Shown: in pieces, positions 1 through 8,259 of the stretch
Numbering within the stretch: position 1 is the first letter of the stretch
Layout of the letters: the number at the start of each line of letters is the position of its first letter
NCBI RefSeq assembly: GCF_014645895.1
Contig: NZ_BMMP01000022.1
Coordinates: 19,685-83,684 of the forward strand
From: Streptomyces daqingensis
GTDB taxonomy: Bacteria; Actinomycetota; Actinomycetes; Streptomycetales; Streptomycetaceae
DNA length: 64,000 nt
Direction: 5' to 3'
Made by a program: the position numbers and the translations under genes
Notes under the pieces: generated by a model
The model's input: only the letters and a program-made list of their open reading frames with translations
The model's database searches: none
Told to the model about the DNA's origin: nothing

Positions 1-21
1 TCCACTTCCAAGGCAAACGCC

Positions 22-39
22 GTGCGGCACAAGCCGCAC
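22..39. terminator. Short hairpin at the window edge
   Basis: A 7-bp perfect inverted repeat (GTGCGGC / GCCGCAC) with a 4-nt loop lies just inside the window. It may be the terminator of a gene to the left. No T-run follows, so the call is weak. Confidence 0.3.
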
Positions 40-180
40 CTCCCAGCCACACATCAGCACGCAAATTGGGCCATATGAGTGAAAAACATCCTTCGAGGCT
101 CTGAGTGGGGCTTGGTCCCCGGCGATCTCCGGCAATCCGGAACACCCGCCGCGAGCAGGCCTCCGCCTCGTTACTGTCGA

Positions 181-2082
181 GTGGTGGACGACGAGGCTTC
201 CGGCGCGGCTGACGCGCCCACGTATGCGGAAGGCGCCGGTGCGGCCGGCGGAGGCCGCGGCACCGGCGAGACCCCGGGGACGGCTCCGGAGAGCGGGCCT
301 GAGGCGGGGCCGGTCGCGGACGGGGACGCGGACGGGGGCCGGGCCGCGGGTGCCGGCCCTGAGGGGAGCGGGCCCTCCTCCGACTCGTCCCGCAGATCCC
401 AGCCAACTCAGCCGTCGCAGCAGTCCCAGCAGCCTTTGCCGCCCCTGCCGTCGCGTCCGCCCCGGAGACCGTCACAGGCCGGGCCCGGGCAGGACCCGCT
501 GACACACGGCCCGCGTTCTCCGCAAGCGGGGGCAGGGACGCAACCGCAGGACGGAGGGCAGCCGCCGTCCCCCGTCGCGCAGCCCGCTCAGCAGGTCCCG
601 TCCCACCCGTACCAGGCTCCGCAACCGCAGCCCGGACGGTCTTTCGGCGGTCCGGCCGCGCCCGCCGCCCAGTTCTCCCCGCACCAGCAGCCCGCGCACC
701 ACCCTCCGCAGACGCATCTCGCCCCGGTGCCGGCCTACGCCCAGCAGCCGCAGTTCCCGGCGATGCCGGCATCTCCCGAAGAGTGGCGCTACCACCCGCC
801 CAAGGCCCCGTCCTGGTGGCACCGGCACCGGCGGAAGCTGCGCGCTCTCGCCCTCGTCTCGCTTCTCGCCCTGTGCGGGCTGATCATCCTCGGGCTCGTA
901 CGCGAGCAGACCGGCACCGTCGGCCTGCTCGTCGGCCTCGGCCTGGCCGTCCTTCCCGTGCCGCTCCTCGTCTCCGCGTTCCGGTGGATAGACGGCGTGG
1001 AGCCGACGCCGTGGCGCAACCACCTCTTCGCCTTCGCCTGGGGCGCCTGCGCGGCGACCCTCGTCGCGCTGCTCGCCAACAGCTTCGCCACCGACTGGCT
1101 CACCGGCGCCTCGATAGCGGACTCCGCCGGGCAGGCCGACGCCCTGGGCGCGACGGTCATCGCCCCCGTCGTGGAGGAGACGGCCAAGGGCACCGCTGTA
1201 CTGCTGCTCTTCTGCTTCCGCAGGCGCGACTTCGACGGGGTGACGTCCGGACTGGCCCTCGCCGGCATCACCGCCACCGGCTTCGCCTTCACGGAGAACG
1301 TCCTCTACCTCGGCACCGCCTTCGGCGAGGACCAGATCCTCTCCCCCGACGGGCTGCACGAGTCCGTGACCGCGATGACGTTCTTCATCCGCATCGTCCT
1401 GGCGCCCTTCGCGCATCCCCTGTTCACGGCGCTCATCGGCGTCAGTTTCGGCATCATCGCCGCCGTCCCCTCCATGCGCCGCGGGCTGAAACTCCCGCTT
1501 CCCGTCCTGGGGCTGCTGACGGCCGTGCTGCTGCACGCCATCTGGAACGGCTCCGCGTCGCTGCCCGACTGGACGTTCGTCGCCGTCTACGCCCTCTTCA
1601 TGATCCCGGTCTTCGTGACCCTCACGTGGCTGGCGATCTGGTCGCGACGGCAGGAGCTGCACACCATCCGCGACACGCTGCCCGCGTACGCGGCCGCAGG
1701 CTGGTTCGAGGCAGGGGAGCCCTGGGCCCTGTCGTCCATGCGGGCCCGGGCGCTGGCGCGTTCGACGGCACGCCGTACGCACGGGACGGCAGGCGCCCGC
1801 ACGGTCGCCGAGTACCAGCACTTCGCGACGTCGCTGGCGCTCCTGCGCGCCCGCGCCCAGCACGGCACGCCCCCGCCGGACTTCCACGCGCGCGAGCAGG
1901 AACTCCTCCACCACCTCTGGCAGCGCCACGCGCTCGCCGGCCCGGCCACGGCCTCGGCGGCGTTCAGCCTCAACCCGGCCTTGAACGGGCGGGGTTGGGG
2001 CCCGGGTCCAGGGCCAGGGGCCGGTCCCGGTGCCGGTCACCCGAGTCCGTACGGCGCTCCCGTCCAGTTCCCGGTGCGCTGA
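181..2082 (+). CDS. PrsW-family intramembrane metalloprotease with long disordered N-terminus
   Basis: The C-terminal 400 residues form a multi-helix membrane domain with the PrsW signatures: an EExxK element (VVEETAKG), FAFTENVLYL, HPLFTALIG and LLHAIWNG. In Bacillus PrsW cleaves an anti-sigma factor; the substrate here is unknown. About 200 residues rich in Pro, Gln, Ser and Gly precede the first helix, and the tail ends in a GPG-rich stretch. The frame is open from a GTG at 79, but codons 79-180 have few G or C third positions compared with the rest, so I place the start at the paired GTG codons at 181/184. No clear ribosome binding site supports either. No operon partner is visible. Confidence 0.85.
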   Translation: MVDDEASGAADAPTYAEGAGAAGGGRGTGETPGTAPESGPEAGPVADGDADGGRAAGAGPEGSGPSSDSSRRSQPTQPSQQSQQPLPPLPSRPPRRPSQAGPGQDPLTHGPRSPQAGAGTQPQDGGQPPSPVAQPAQQVPSHPYQAPQPQPGRSFGGPAAPAAQFSPHQQPAHHPPQTHLAPVPAYAQQPQFPAMPASPEEWRYHPPKAPSWWHRHRRKLRALALVSLLALCGLIILGLVREQTGTVGLLVGLGLAVLPVPLLVSAFRWIDGVEPTPWRNHLFAFAWGACAATLVALLANSFATDWLTGASIADSAGQADALGATVIAPVVEETAKGTAVLLLFCFRRRDFDGVTSGLALAGITATGFAFTENVLYLGTAFGEDQILSPDGLHESVTAMTFFIRIVLAPFAHPLFTALIGVSFGIIAAVPSMRRGLKLPLPVLGLLTAVLLHAIWNGSASLPDWTFVAVYALFMIPVFVTLTWLAIWSRRQELHTIRDTLPAYAAAGWFEAGEPWALSSMRARALARSTARRTHGTAGARTVAEYQHFATSLALLRARAQHGTPPPDFHAREQELLHHLWQRHALAGPATASAAFSLNPALNGRGWGPGPGPGAGPGAGHPSPYGAPVQFPVR

Positions 2083-2317
2083 GCCCCCACCACCCGCGCC
2101 GATCCGGGCCCCGCGGCACCGGCGCGGCGGCATCCGCCCGCGCGTCCGCGCGCCCGGCCCCGCCCCGGCATCACCGGGACCGCGCCCGTTCGGGACGGGG
2201 CATAACCCGTACGGCTGCCGCCGGCGGTGCGGCGGGCCCAGGTCGTGGCAGCATCGGCACCGGCCCCACCACACGACCGCGGACACCCCCGAGCCGAGCG
2301 GGAAGTGCGAACCGACG

Positions 2318-2611
2318 ATGCTGTCCCTGAGCGAAGCCCACCACGCCGCCCGCCGGTTCCTCGAGGGCGTCTACGCGGACGACTCGATGACGATCGTGCT
2401 CCGGACGGAGTCCACGGAGGAGTATCCGTGGGCGTGGGCGGTCCGCTTCGACTCGCAGGAGCACATCGACGGCGGCGACCCCGGACGGGCGCCGTCCGTC
2501 AGCGTGGTCGTCGTCCCCAAGACCGGCGAGGTGCCCTACTTCCCCCCGAAGGACATGACGCCGGAGGAGTTCGCCGACTACGCCTCGGCGATCCGGCCCA
2601 CGGCGCTGTGA
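2318..2611 (+). CDS. Small YrhB / Imm35-like protein
   Basis: A 97-residue protein starting MLSLSEAHHAARRFL, followed by a two-strand pattern with EYPWAWAVRFDS and VVVVPKTGEV. This matches the layout of the YrhB domain (immunity protein 35 family): an N-terminal helix, then a strand describing the side chain that an incoming ligand would meet. Some family members are immunity proteins of polymorphic toxin systems, but no toxin gene is next to it here, so its role is open. The upstream open frame from 2030 has no coding character and the ATG at 2318 is the natural start. Confidence 0.6.
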   Translation: MLSLSEAHHAARRFLEGVYADDSMTIVLRTESTEEYPWAWAVRFDSQEHIDGGDPGRAPSVSVVVVPKTGEVPYFPPKDMTPEEFADYASAIRPTAL

Positions 2612-2825
2612 CCCCACCTCCCCGGCCCTCGCGCGGGGCGTGCTCCTGCCTTCGGGGCGGCGCGCGCTGCTCCGTGACCGGGACACAGACGGCGTACGGC
2701 ACGTCAGACACCCGACTCCCCTGCCCCCGCCGGTAGTTCAGGCTCAGCTTCCGGCTCGCGCTGTCCGTGCGGGCGCTCCACCAGTGCGAAGCGGCACGTA
2801 CGACGGCGAACCGCGGAGCCGCGGC

Positions 2826-3128
2826 TTACGAGGCCAGCCGCTCGCGCTCCGCCCGTCCGCCACCGGCCGGCTCGGCGTCCCGCTCGGGCTGGTTGATCTC
2901 GGCCCACACCGTGTCGAGGGAGAGGCCGAGGACGTCTGCGATCGCGGCGATGGTCGGGAAGGCCGGAGTCGCCACGCGGCCCGACTCGATCTTCCGGAGG
3001 GTCTCCGGTGAGACCCGTGCGTCGAGCGCGACCTCGAGCATCGAGCGCTGTCCCCTGGCGCGGCGCAGCAGGGCGCCGAGGCGCTGTCCGCGTTCGACCT
3101 CTGCGGGAGTGAGCGGCAACCTGACCAT
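2826..3128 (-). CDS. XRE-family transcriptional regulator
   Basis: A 100-residue protein that is little more than a Cro/CI-type helix-turn-helix: RLGALLRRARGQ, VALDARVSPETLRKIESG, then FPTIAAIADVLGLSL. The recognition helix region VSPETLRKIESG is typical of XRE proteins. It is transcribed divergently from the methionine aminopeptidase gene at 3204, with 75 bp between the starts. That gap holds an inverted repeat likely to be its operator, so it probably controls itself and the peptidase gene. No toxin-like partner is seen. Confidence 0.85.
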   Translation of the reverse strand: MVRLPLTPAEVERGQRLGALLRRARGQRSMLEVALDARVSPETLRKIESGRVATPAFPTIAAIADVLGLSLDTVWAEINQPERDAEPAGGGRAERERLAS

Positions 3129-3142
3129 GACGCCGATTCTAG

Positions 3143-3164
3143 TACCGGGATAATATGGCCGGTA
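3143..3164. promoter_or_regulatory. Candidate operator between XRE regulator and map
   Basis: TACCGG and CCGGTA form a perfect 6-bp inverted repeat with a 10-nt AT-rich spacer (GATAATATGG). It lies in the 75-bp divergent intergenic region and overlaps the only AT-rich, -10-like sequence there (TAATAT, TATAGT). Binding by the neighbouring XRE protein is inferred. Confidence 0.5.
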
Positions 3165-3203
3165 TAGTTATTGGCATCGGCAGAGGGACACAGAGGGACA
3201 CGC

Positions 3204-3980
3204 GTGATCGAGATCCTGAACACCTCGGGACTGGCCAGAGCGAGGGAGACCGGCGCCCTGGTCGCCCACATACTGCGGACGCTGAGGAGCCGCACCACGG
3301 TCGGCACGAACCTCCTGGACATCGACCGCTGGACCGAGGCGATGATCGTCGAAGCCGGAGCGCAGTCCTGCTACGTCGACTACGAACCCTCGTTCGGGCG
3401 CGGCCCGTTCGGCCACTACGTCTGCACGGCCGTCAACGACGCCGTACTCCACGGGCGGCCCCACGACTACACGCTGGCCGACGGCGATCTGCTGACCCTG
3501 GATCTCGCCGTCTCCCGGGCCGGAGTCGCCGCGGACTCCGCCGTCAGTTTCCTCGTGGGCACGTCGAGGCCCACAGAGAGCGTCGCCATGATCAGTGCGA
3601 CCGAACGCGCCCTGGAGGCGGGGATATCCGCCGCCGTACCCGGCGCCCGGACCGGTGACATCTCGTATGCCATCGGGTCGGTCCTCAGCGAGGCGGGCTA
3701 CCCGGTCAACACCGAGTTCGGTGGGCACGGCATCGGGTCGGCGATGCACCAGGAGCCGCACGTCGCGAACACCGGACGGCCCGGACGCGGCTACAAGCTC
3801 CGCCCCGGGCTGCTGCTCGCGCTGGAGCCGTGGGTCATGGCGGACACCGCCGATCTCGTCGTCGATGCCGACGGCTGGACGCTCCGGAGCGCGACGGGAT
3901 GCCGCACGGCACACAGCGAGCACACGATCGCCGTCACTCAGGACGGAGCGGAGATCCTCACCCTGCCGCCCAACTCGTAG
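3204..3980 (+). CDS. Methionine aminopeptidase, type I
   Basis: Removes N-terminal methionine from nascent proteins. The 258-residue protein keeps the two-metal pita-bread core: the HYVCTAVNDAVLHG element, LADGDLLTLDLAV with the first metal Asp, GVAADSAVSF with the second Asp, GGHGIGSAMHQEP with the metal His, LLALEPWV with a metal Glu and SEHTIAV with the last Glu. I chose the GTG at 3204, preceded by AGAGGGA, over the TTG at 3171. Streptomyces usually carry several map paralogues; this one is not near ribosomal protein genes, so it is probably an accessory copy under control of the divergent XRE regulator. Confidence 0.85.
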   Translation: MIEILNTSGLARARETGALVAHILRTLRSRTTVGTNLLDIDRWTEAMIVEAGAQSCYVDYEPSFGRGPFGHYVCTAVNDAVLHGRPHDYTLADGDLLTLDLAVSRAGVAADSAVSFLVGTSRPTESVAMISATERALEAGISAAVPGARTGDISYAIGSVLSEAGYPVNTEFGGHGIGSAMHQEPHVANTGRPGRGYKLRPGLLLALEPWVMADTADLVVDADGWTLRSATGCRTAHSEHTIAVTQDGAEILTLPPNS

Positions 3981-4454
3981 CGTGCTCAGGTGGGTTGAGT
4001 GTGGCGCCCTCAGCAGCCGTGCCCGGAAGGCGAGTTCGCCTCCCGGGCACGGACTCGTTCCGGTCGAGGGAAGCCGCCCGGACTGCCCTCTCCATCGAGG
4101 GACGGCACCCCGCTCGGGCCACGCCGCCCTCCGACTGCCTGCGTTCGGTGACGGCAACCGACCGGTTAAGCCAACTGGCCGATACCGTCCGTCAGTTCGC
4201 GGACCAGCGGCCGAGTTCCGCACCCGCCGCCGGCGCCCCCAGGTCGCCCGGGTCGAACGAGAGCGCCCCGTCCGCCCCGAGGCCGCCGGGAGTGCCGCGC
4301 AGCAGCCAGCTCGCGCCGGAGTTTCTGGCACTGCCGTCCTCGCCGGGCTCACGACACGCAGGACGGCGCTGACGGTTCCGGACGTTACGGAACCGCACCC
4401 TTCAGCGATGCTTGCGCCGACGCCGTCCCGTCGCGAGACGTGTCGGGGAGCGCC
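3981..4454. other. Non-coding gap, nothing recognised
   Basis: This 474-bp stretch lies between convergent genes. The open frames in it have no recognisable domain or coding bias, and I see no strong hairpin or RNA gene. Confidence 0.5.
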
Positions 4455-4862
4455 CTAACCCTTCAGCGTCTCGACCACGGCGGCGACAGCCGGCCGGTCC
4501 TGGTCCAGCCAGTCCACGTCGAAGGCCTCGTCAGGGGCGAGCCAGCGCAACTCATCGTGATCCTGCAGGGGTCGAGGTGCGCCCGCCAGCAGCCGTGCCC
4601 GCCACACGTGCAACACCAACTCCTGCGTGAGGGGCCACTCGCCCGCTACCCGCGCCACAGGCTCGACCTCGATGCCCAGCTCCTCACGGAGTTCACGCAC
4701 GAGGGCCTCGTCCACCCGCTCCCCGGGCTCGACCTTGCCTCCAGGGAGCTCCCAGCGGCCGGCAAGTGCGGGCGGCGCCGTACGCCGTGCCGCGAGCAGC
4801 CTGCCCTTGTCGCAGACCGCGCCACCGACCACCACGCGTCGCCCGTTCGTCCCGTCATCCAT
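4455..4862 (-). CDS. NUDIX hydrolase, MutT-like
   Basis: A 135-residue protein with a full Nudix box from GGKVEPGE to RELREELGI, including the Gly, the Glu and the REUxEExGU core. The short length and the early VVVGGAVCDKGRLLAARR strand fit a MutT / 8-oxo-dGTP diphosphatase-type enzyme that cleans oxidised nucleotides. Substrate cannot be fixed from sequence. An upstream start at 4919 would overlap the next gene by 19 bp; I prefer the ATG at 4862, where the conserved domain begins. It lies directly downstream of the ATP-binding regulator gene on the same strand. Confidence 0.85.
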   Translation of the reverse strand: MDDGTNGRRVVVGGAVCDKGRLLAARRTAPPALAGRWELPGGKVEPGERVDEALVRELREELGIEVEPVARVAGEWPLTQELVLHVWRARLLAGAPRPLQDHDELRWLAPDEAFDVDWLDQDRPAVAAVVETLKG

Positions 4863-4900
4863 GGTCGACGAACCTATGGCACAAGGGCGTTCTCGCGGGG

Positions 4901-5422
4901 TCAGCCGTCGAGTTCGCACCAGACCGTCTTGCCGGCGCCGTGCTGGTCCACGCCCCAGCGGAGTGCCAGAGCGTCGAGGAGGAGCAGCCCGCGTCCCGAC
5001 TCAGCATCGGCGCCGGGCAGCCGCGGGAGCGGCAGAGGGCCGGGCAGCGGGTCGGTGAGGGAGAGCCGGGGGCGGGGCCCGGCCATCGACGCGTGGAGCA
5101 TGACCGGGGTGCCCGGTCCGACGTGGACGATGACGTTGGTGAGCAGTTCGCTGACGCAGAGCCGTGCCGTTCCCGCCGGCTCCGGCATGCCCCACAACTC
5201 GAACCAGGCGCCGACGCGGCGCCGCACCGGGGCGAGGGCCTCCGCCTCCGCGAGCACCGGGATCGTCAGCGTGACGCAGCACCGGCGTGCGAGATGACCG
5301 CGGTCCTCCTCGGCCCGCAGCGCCGCGGCCGAGCCGTGGGCGGACACGGAGAGCGGGACCGGGTGTTCCGGCTGCGGTTCGGGAGCCGAAGCCGACCGGG
5401 CCTCGCGTGGTGACGGGTGCAT
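4901..5422 (-). CDS. ATP-binding anti-sigma-like regulator (HATPase_c)
   Basis: A 173-residue protein with a GHKL ATPase fold of the RsbW/SpoIIAB type: CVSELLTNVIVHVG supplies the N-box Glu and Asn, and DAESGRGLLLLDAL the G2 box. About 50 residues of Pro/Ala/Ser precede it. In Streptomyces such proteins often stand divergent to a whiJ-type XRE regulator and DUF397 gene, as here, and are thought to act with them in developmental control. The mechanism is not established. The divergent 116-bp promoter region contains palindromic GTGAC/GTCAC elements. Confidence 0.8.
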   Translation of the reverse strand: MHPSPREARSASAPEPQPEHPVPLSVSAHGSAAALRAEEDRGHLARRCCVTLTIPVLAEAEALAPVRRRVGAWFELWGMPEPAGTARLCVSELLTNVIVHVGPGTPVMLHASMAGPRPRLSLTDPLPGPLPLPRLPGADAESGRGLLLLDALALRWGVDQHGAGKTVWCELDG

Positions 5423-5443
5423 GGGACGCCTTTCCGTGCGCTG

Positions 5444-5498
5444 TGTGACGTTTCCCTCACAGCCTGGAAGAAGCGCGCGTAATGTGACAGGGAGTCAC
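5444..5498. promoter_or_regulatory. Paired palindromes in divergent whiJ-type promoter
   Basis: Two inverted repeats lie between the divergent starts at 5422 and 5539: TGTGA-8-TCACA at 5444-5461, and GTGAC-5-GTCAC at 5484-5498. They are candidate operators for the XRE protein or for a global regulator such as BldD, whose box has GTNAC half sites. Which protein binds is inference. Confidence 0.45.
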
Positions 5499-5538
5499 GT
5501 TCAGCTACGAACCGCGCTGAATCCGGAGGTCGTCAACT

Positions 5539-6387
5539 ATGCCGCCACGCAAGGACGTCGACGCCGCGGCGAGCGTGCCCGCCTTCTACGGCGCCGAGTT
5601 GCGCTGGAAACGGGAGCACGCCGGGCTAACGCTGCAGGAGCTGGCCGAAGGCTGCTTCTACAGCGTCGCCTTCCTGAGCCAGATCGAGATGGGCGACCGC
5701 CGGATGCCCCTCGACCTGGCACGCCACGCCGACCAAGTGCTCGGCACGGACGGCTTCTTCGAGCGCCGCTGCGGCGACGCCCGCAAAGCACGCCGAGGCG
5801 GCCACGCCGAGTACTTCGCCGACGTCGTCGAGCAGGAGAAGCGCGCCCGGACGATCGAGGAGTGGTCGCCGACACTCCTCCCCGGGCTTCTGCAGACGAG
5901 GGCATACGCGCAGGCGGTCGTGAGGGCGCAGTATCCGCTGGACCTCACGGAGGACGTCGAGCGGAAGGTGACCGCGCGCATGGAGCGGGCCAGCCTCTTC
6001 GACGACCCCAGGACCCCGGAGTACTGGGTGATCCTGCACGAGTCGCTGCTCCGGCAGCCGATCATGGAGGCCGACGCCACCGCCGAACAACTGCGCCATA
6101 TCGCGGAGTTGGCGCGCCGGGGCCGGATCATTACGCAGGTGCTTCCGCTGAACGCCGGCGCACACCCCTTCATGATCGGGCCATTGATGATGATGACCTT
6201 CGCCGACGCTCCGCCGCTGGCGTACACGGAGTCTCTCCACAGCGGTCAAACCATCGACGATGTAGCTCTCGTGGCGAAGTACACGAAGTCGTACGATCTG
6301 CTGAGGGCCGCCGCGGCACCGCCGAGGGCGTCCCTCACCATGATCGAGGCCGCGGCAGAGGACTACGGACATGACCACTCGCGTTGA
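5539..6387 (+). CDS. WhiJ-like XRE regulator with DUF5753-type C-terminus
   Basis: A 282-residue protein with an N-terminal helix-turn-helix (LTLQELAEGCFYSVAFLSQIE, residues about 30-50). It is followed by the long DUF5753 / Scr1-type domain, seen as IEEWSPTLLPGLLQTRAYA, LFDDPRTPEYWVILHESLL and GRIITQVLPLNAGAHPFM. This family is the DNA-binding member of the multi-copy whiJ-type clusters of Streptomyces, paired with a small DUF397 protein that is thought to antagonise it. The ATG follows GGAGG at 12 nt. Its stop overlaps the start of the first DUF397 gene by 17 bp, so the two are translated together. Confidence 0.9.
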   Translation: MPPRKDVDAAASVPAFYGAELRWKREHAGLTLQELAEGCFYSVAFLSQIEMGDRRMPLDLARHADQVLGTDGFFERRCGDARKARRGGHAEYFADVVEQEKRARTIEEWSPTLLPGLLQTRAYAQAVVRAQYPLDLTEDVERKVTARMERASLFDDPRTPEYWVILHESLLRQPIMEADATAEQLRHIAELARRGRIITQVLPLNAGAHPFMIGPLMMMTFADAPPLAYTESLHSGQTIDDVALVAKYTKSYDLLRAAAAPPRASLTMIEAAAEDYGHDHSR

Positions 6388-6583
6388 CCTGAACGGCACT
6401 TTCTGGCGCAAGAGCAGCTACAGCAACGGCGACGGCGGGAACTGCGTCGAGATCGCCCACGGCGTGTCCGGCCACGTGCCCGTACGCGACAGCAAGCACA
6501 GTGACAACAGCAGCCCCGTCCTCGTCTTCCCTACGAACGGCTGGGGCGCCTTCCTGACCGCCGTCAAGAACGGCCGGCTCTGA
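6371..6583 (+). CDS. DUF397 protein, copy 1
   Basis: A 70-residue protein with the DUF397 hallmarks: WRKSSYSNGDGGNCVE near the N-terminus, VPVRDSKH in the middle, and a C-terminal WGAFLTAVKNG. DUF397 proteins accompany whiJ-like regulators and are proposed to modulate their DNA binding. The start overlaps the regulator gene by 17 bp. The unit from here to about 6650 is repeated almost exactly 293 bp downstream. Confidence 0.9.
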   Translation: MTTRVDLNGTFWRKSSYSNGDGGNCVEIAHGVSGHVPVRDSKHSDNSSPVLVFPTNGWGAFLTAVKNGRL

Positions 6584-6601
6584 CACCGAGAGGACCGACC
6601 C

Positions 6602-6650
6602 GTGGACGAGGAACTGCTCGCACTGCTCTCCGAGCACAGACTGGGCGTAC
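6602..6650 (+). pseudogene. Truncated copy of the PPOX gene start
   Basis: Positions 6602-6650 repeat the first roughly 50 bases of the PPOX-type gene that begins at 6895, including the same upstream GAGAGGACCGACCC and GTG start. After about 16 codons the similarity ends and the second DUF397 copy begins. It is a leftover of the 293-bp tandem duplication and has no function that I can infer. Confidence 0.7.
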
Positions 6651-6663
6651 CGGCGGCACGGAC

Positions 6664-6876
6664 ATGACCACTCGCGCTGATCCGAACGGTGTCGCTTGGC
6701 GCAAGAGCAGCTACAGCAACGGCGACGGCGGTGACTGCGTCGAGGTCGCCCACGGCGTGTCCGGCCACGTGCCCGTACGCGACAGCAAGCACAGTGACGG
6801 CAGCAGCCCCGTCCTCGTCTTCCCCACGAACGGCTGGGGCGCCTTCCTGACCGCGGTGAAAGACGGCCGGCTCTGA
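6664..6876 (+). CDS. DUF397 protein, copy 2
   Basis: A second 70-residue DUF397 protein, nearly identical to the one at 6371. Differences are scattered substitutions, for example RADPNGVAW for RVDLNGTFW near the N-terminus, DCVEVA for NCVEIA, and KDG for KNG near the end. The near identity at DNA level and the exact 293-bp offset show a recent tandem duplication rather than two ancient genes. Both copies keep intact frames, so gene dosage or slightly different partner specificity are possible. Confidence 0.9.
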   Translation: MTTRADPNGVAWRKSSYSNGDGGDCVEVAHGVSGHVPVRDSKHSDGSSPVLVFPTNGWGAFLTAVKDGRL

Positions 6877-6894
6877 CACCGAGAGGACCGACCC

Positions 6895-7317
6895 GTGGAC
6901 GAGGAACTGCTCGCACTGCTCTCCGAGTACAGACTGGGCGTGCTGGTGACGCTGAAGCGCGACGGGCGGCCGCAGCTGTCGAACGTCAACTACACGTATG
7001 ACTCCGCCCGCCGGCTGATCCGCGTCTCCGTGACGGCCGACCGGGCGAAGACGCGCAACCTGCTGCGCGACGCGCGTGCGAGCTTCTACGTCACCAGTCA
7101 GGACGGCTGGGCCTGGACGGTCGCCGAGGGCACCGCCGAGCTGACGGCCGTCGCCGCGGAGCCGGGCGACGACGCGGTCGAGGAGCTGGTCGACGTCTAC
7201 CGGGCCGTCCAGGGCGAGCACCCCGACTGGGACGAGTACCGCGCGGCGATGGTCGCCGACCGCCGCCAGGTCGTACGGCTGCGCGTCGAGCACGCCTACG
7301 GCCAGCCCCGGCGCTGA
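6895..7317 (+). CDS. PPOX-fold oxidoreductase, probably F420-dependent
   Basis: A 140-residue split-barrel flavin/F420-binding-type protein: LGVLVTLKRDGRPQLSNVNY, LIRVSVTADRAKTRNLLRD and ASFYVTSQDGWAWTVAEG. This pattern matches actinobacterial PPOX-class, often F420-dependent, enzymes related to Rv1155. Substrate is unknown. It begins with GTG 18 bases after the second DUF397 stop, with GAGAGGA as binding site, so it is probably co-transcribed with the whiJ-type genes. The first 16 codons were also copied upstream by the duplication. Confidence 0.8.
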   Translation: MDEELLALLSEYRLGVLVTLKRDGRPQLSNVNYTYDSARRLIRVSVTADRAKTRNLLRDARASFYVTSQDGWAWTVAEGTAELTAVAAEPGDDAVEELVDVYRAVQGEHPDWDEYRAAMVADRRQVVRLRVEHAYGQPRR

Positions 7318-7462
7318 CCCCGGCACCGGAATCCCCGGCCCTGGCATCCCCTGAACCGGAACCCGGCACCGGCATGTCCTGAACCGGCATCCCCTGAAGC
7401 GTACGAGAACGTCATCGCGCACCCCTGTTCCCAACTATTCAACTTTGACTAGAGTGACCCGG

Positions 7463-8173
7463 GTGAGCGAGAAGACGATCCCCATCCTCCCCTGCCAGAC
7501 CATCCAGCCGGTCCTCGACTTCTACACCGCGATCGGCTTCGAGGTGACGTACCAGCAGAAGAGCCCGAACCCCTTCGCGGTCGTCGAGCGGGGCGGCATC
7601 GAGCTGCAGTTCTTCGGGATGAAGAAGTACGAGCCGGCCGCGTCGTTCAGCACGTGCTACGTCCTCACCGACGAGGTCGACGCGCTGCACGAGGCGTTCC
7701 GGGCCGGGCTGAAGGCGGCCTACGGGAAGATCCCGACCAGAGGGCTGCCCCGTATCGGACCGCTGAAGGACATGTCGTACGGCGTCCGGCAGTTCCTCAT
7801 GACGGACCCCGGCGGCAACTGCATCCGCATCGGGAAGAAGATCAGCGAGGACCAGAGCCACCGCCCGGCGCCGAAGGAGACCTTCGCGCGGGCCCTGCAC
7901 AACGCGGCGCTCTTCGCGGACTCGCGCGACGACCCCCGAGGCGCGGCGCAGATCATCGACCGGGTGCTGGCACTCGACGGCGAGCGGCCCACCCCCGTCC
8001 AGCTCATGCGCCTGCTCGTGATGCGCTCGGACGTCGCCGGACGGCTCGGCGACGACGCGACCGCCACCCGCGCCCTGGAGGAGGCGGAGGCGGTTCAACT
8101 CACGGACGAGGAGCGGGAGTCGGCCCGCGACGACCTGGCGCGGCTGCGCGAACTGCGGGAGCAGGGCGCGTAA
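7463..8173 (+). CDS. VOC-family (glyoxalase/bleomycin resistance-like) protein
   Basis: A 236-residue protein. Residues 1-125 form a glyoxalase/bleomycin-resistance module: IPILPCQTIQPVLDFYTAIG, FAVVERGGIELQFFGMK, and QFLMTDPGGNCIRIGKK. The C-terminal 100 residues are helical and repeat-like (ARALHNAALFADS, QIIDRVLALDGE, ATRALEEAEAVQ), resembling a TPR-type tail. This architecture is seen in bleomycin-resistance-like proteins of actinomycetes, but ligand and role cannot be read from sequence. GTG at 7463 is preferred over TTG 7445 and GTG 7454 because the domain starts directly after it. Confidence 0.75.
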   Translation: MSEKTIPILPCQTIQPVLDFYTAIGFEVTYQQKSPNPFAVVERGGIELQFFGMKKYEPAASFSTCYVLTDEVDALHEAFRAGLKAAYGKIPTRGLPRIGPLKDMSYGVRQFLMTDPGGNCIRIGKKISEDQSHRPAPKETFARALHNAALFADSRDDPRGAAQIIDRVLALDGERPTPVQLMRLLVMRSDVAGRLGDDATATRALEEAEAVQLTDEERESARDDLARLRELREQGA

Positions 8174-8259
8174 CGCCGGTGCGGCGGCAGCGGCCCTGCC
8201 GCCCCCGGCCCCCTCGCCGCGGGGACCAGGGCTCGGCGGGCCGCACCGCGTGGTTACGC
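8168..8259. terminator. Long bidirectional hairpin between convergent genes
   Basis: GCGTAAC at 8168-8174 pairs with GTTACGC at 8253-8259, and inside it GGTGCGGC pairs with GCCGCACC. The stop codons of both convergent genes lie in the base of this stem. It most likely ends transcription from both sides. Confidence 0.6.

Noticed and set aside
5444..5461. Possible Crp site TGTGA-8-TCACA
   Set aside because: Crp sites need a 6-bp spacer; 8 bp does not fit, so I list it only as a palindrome.
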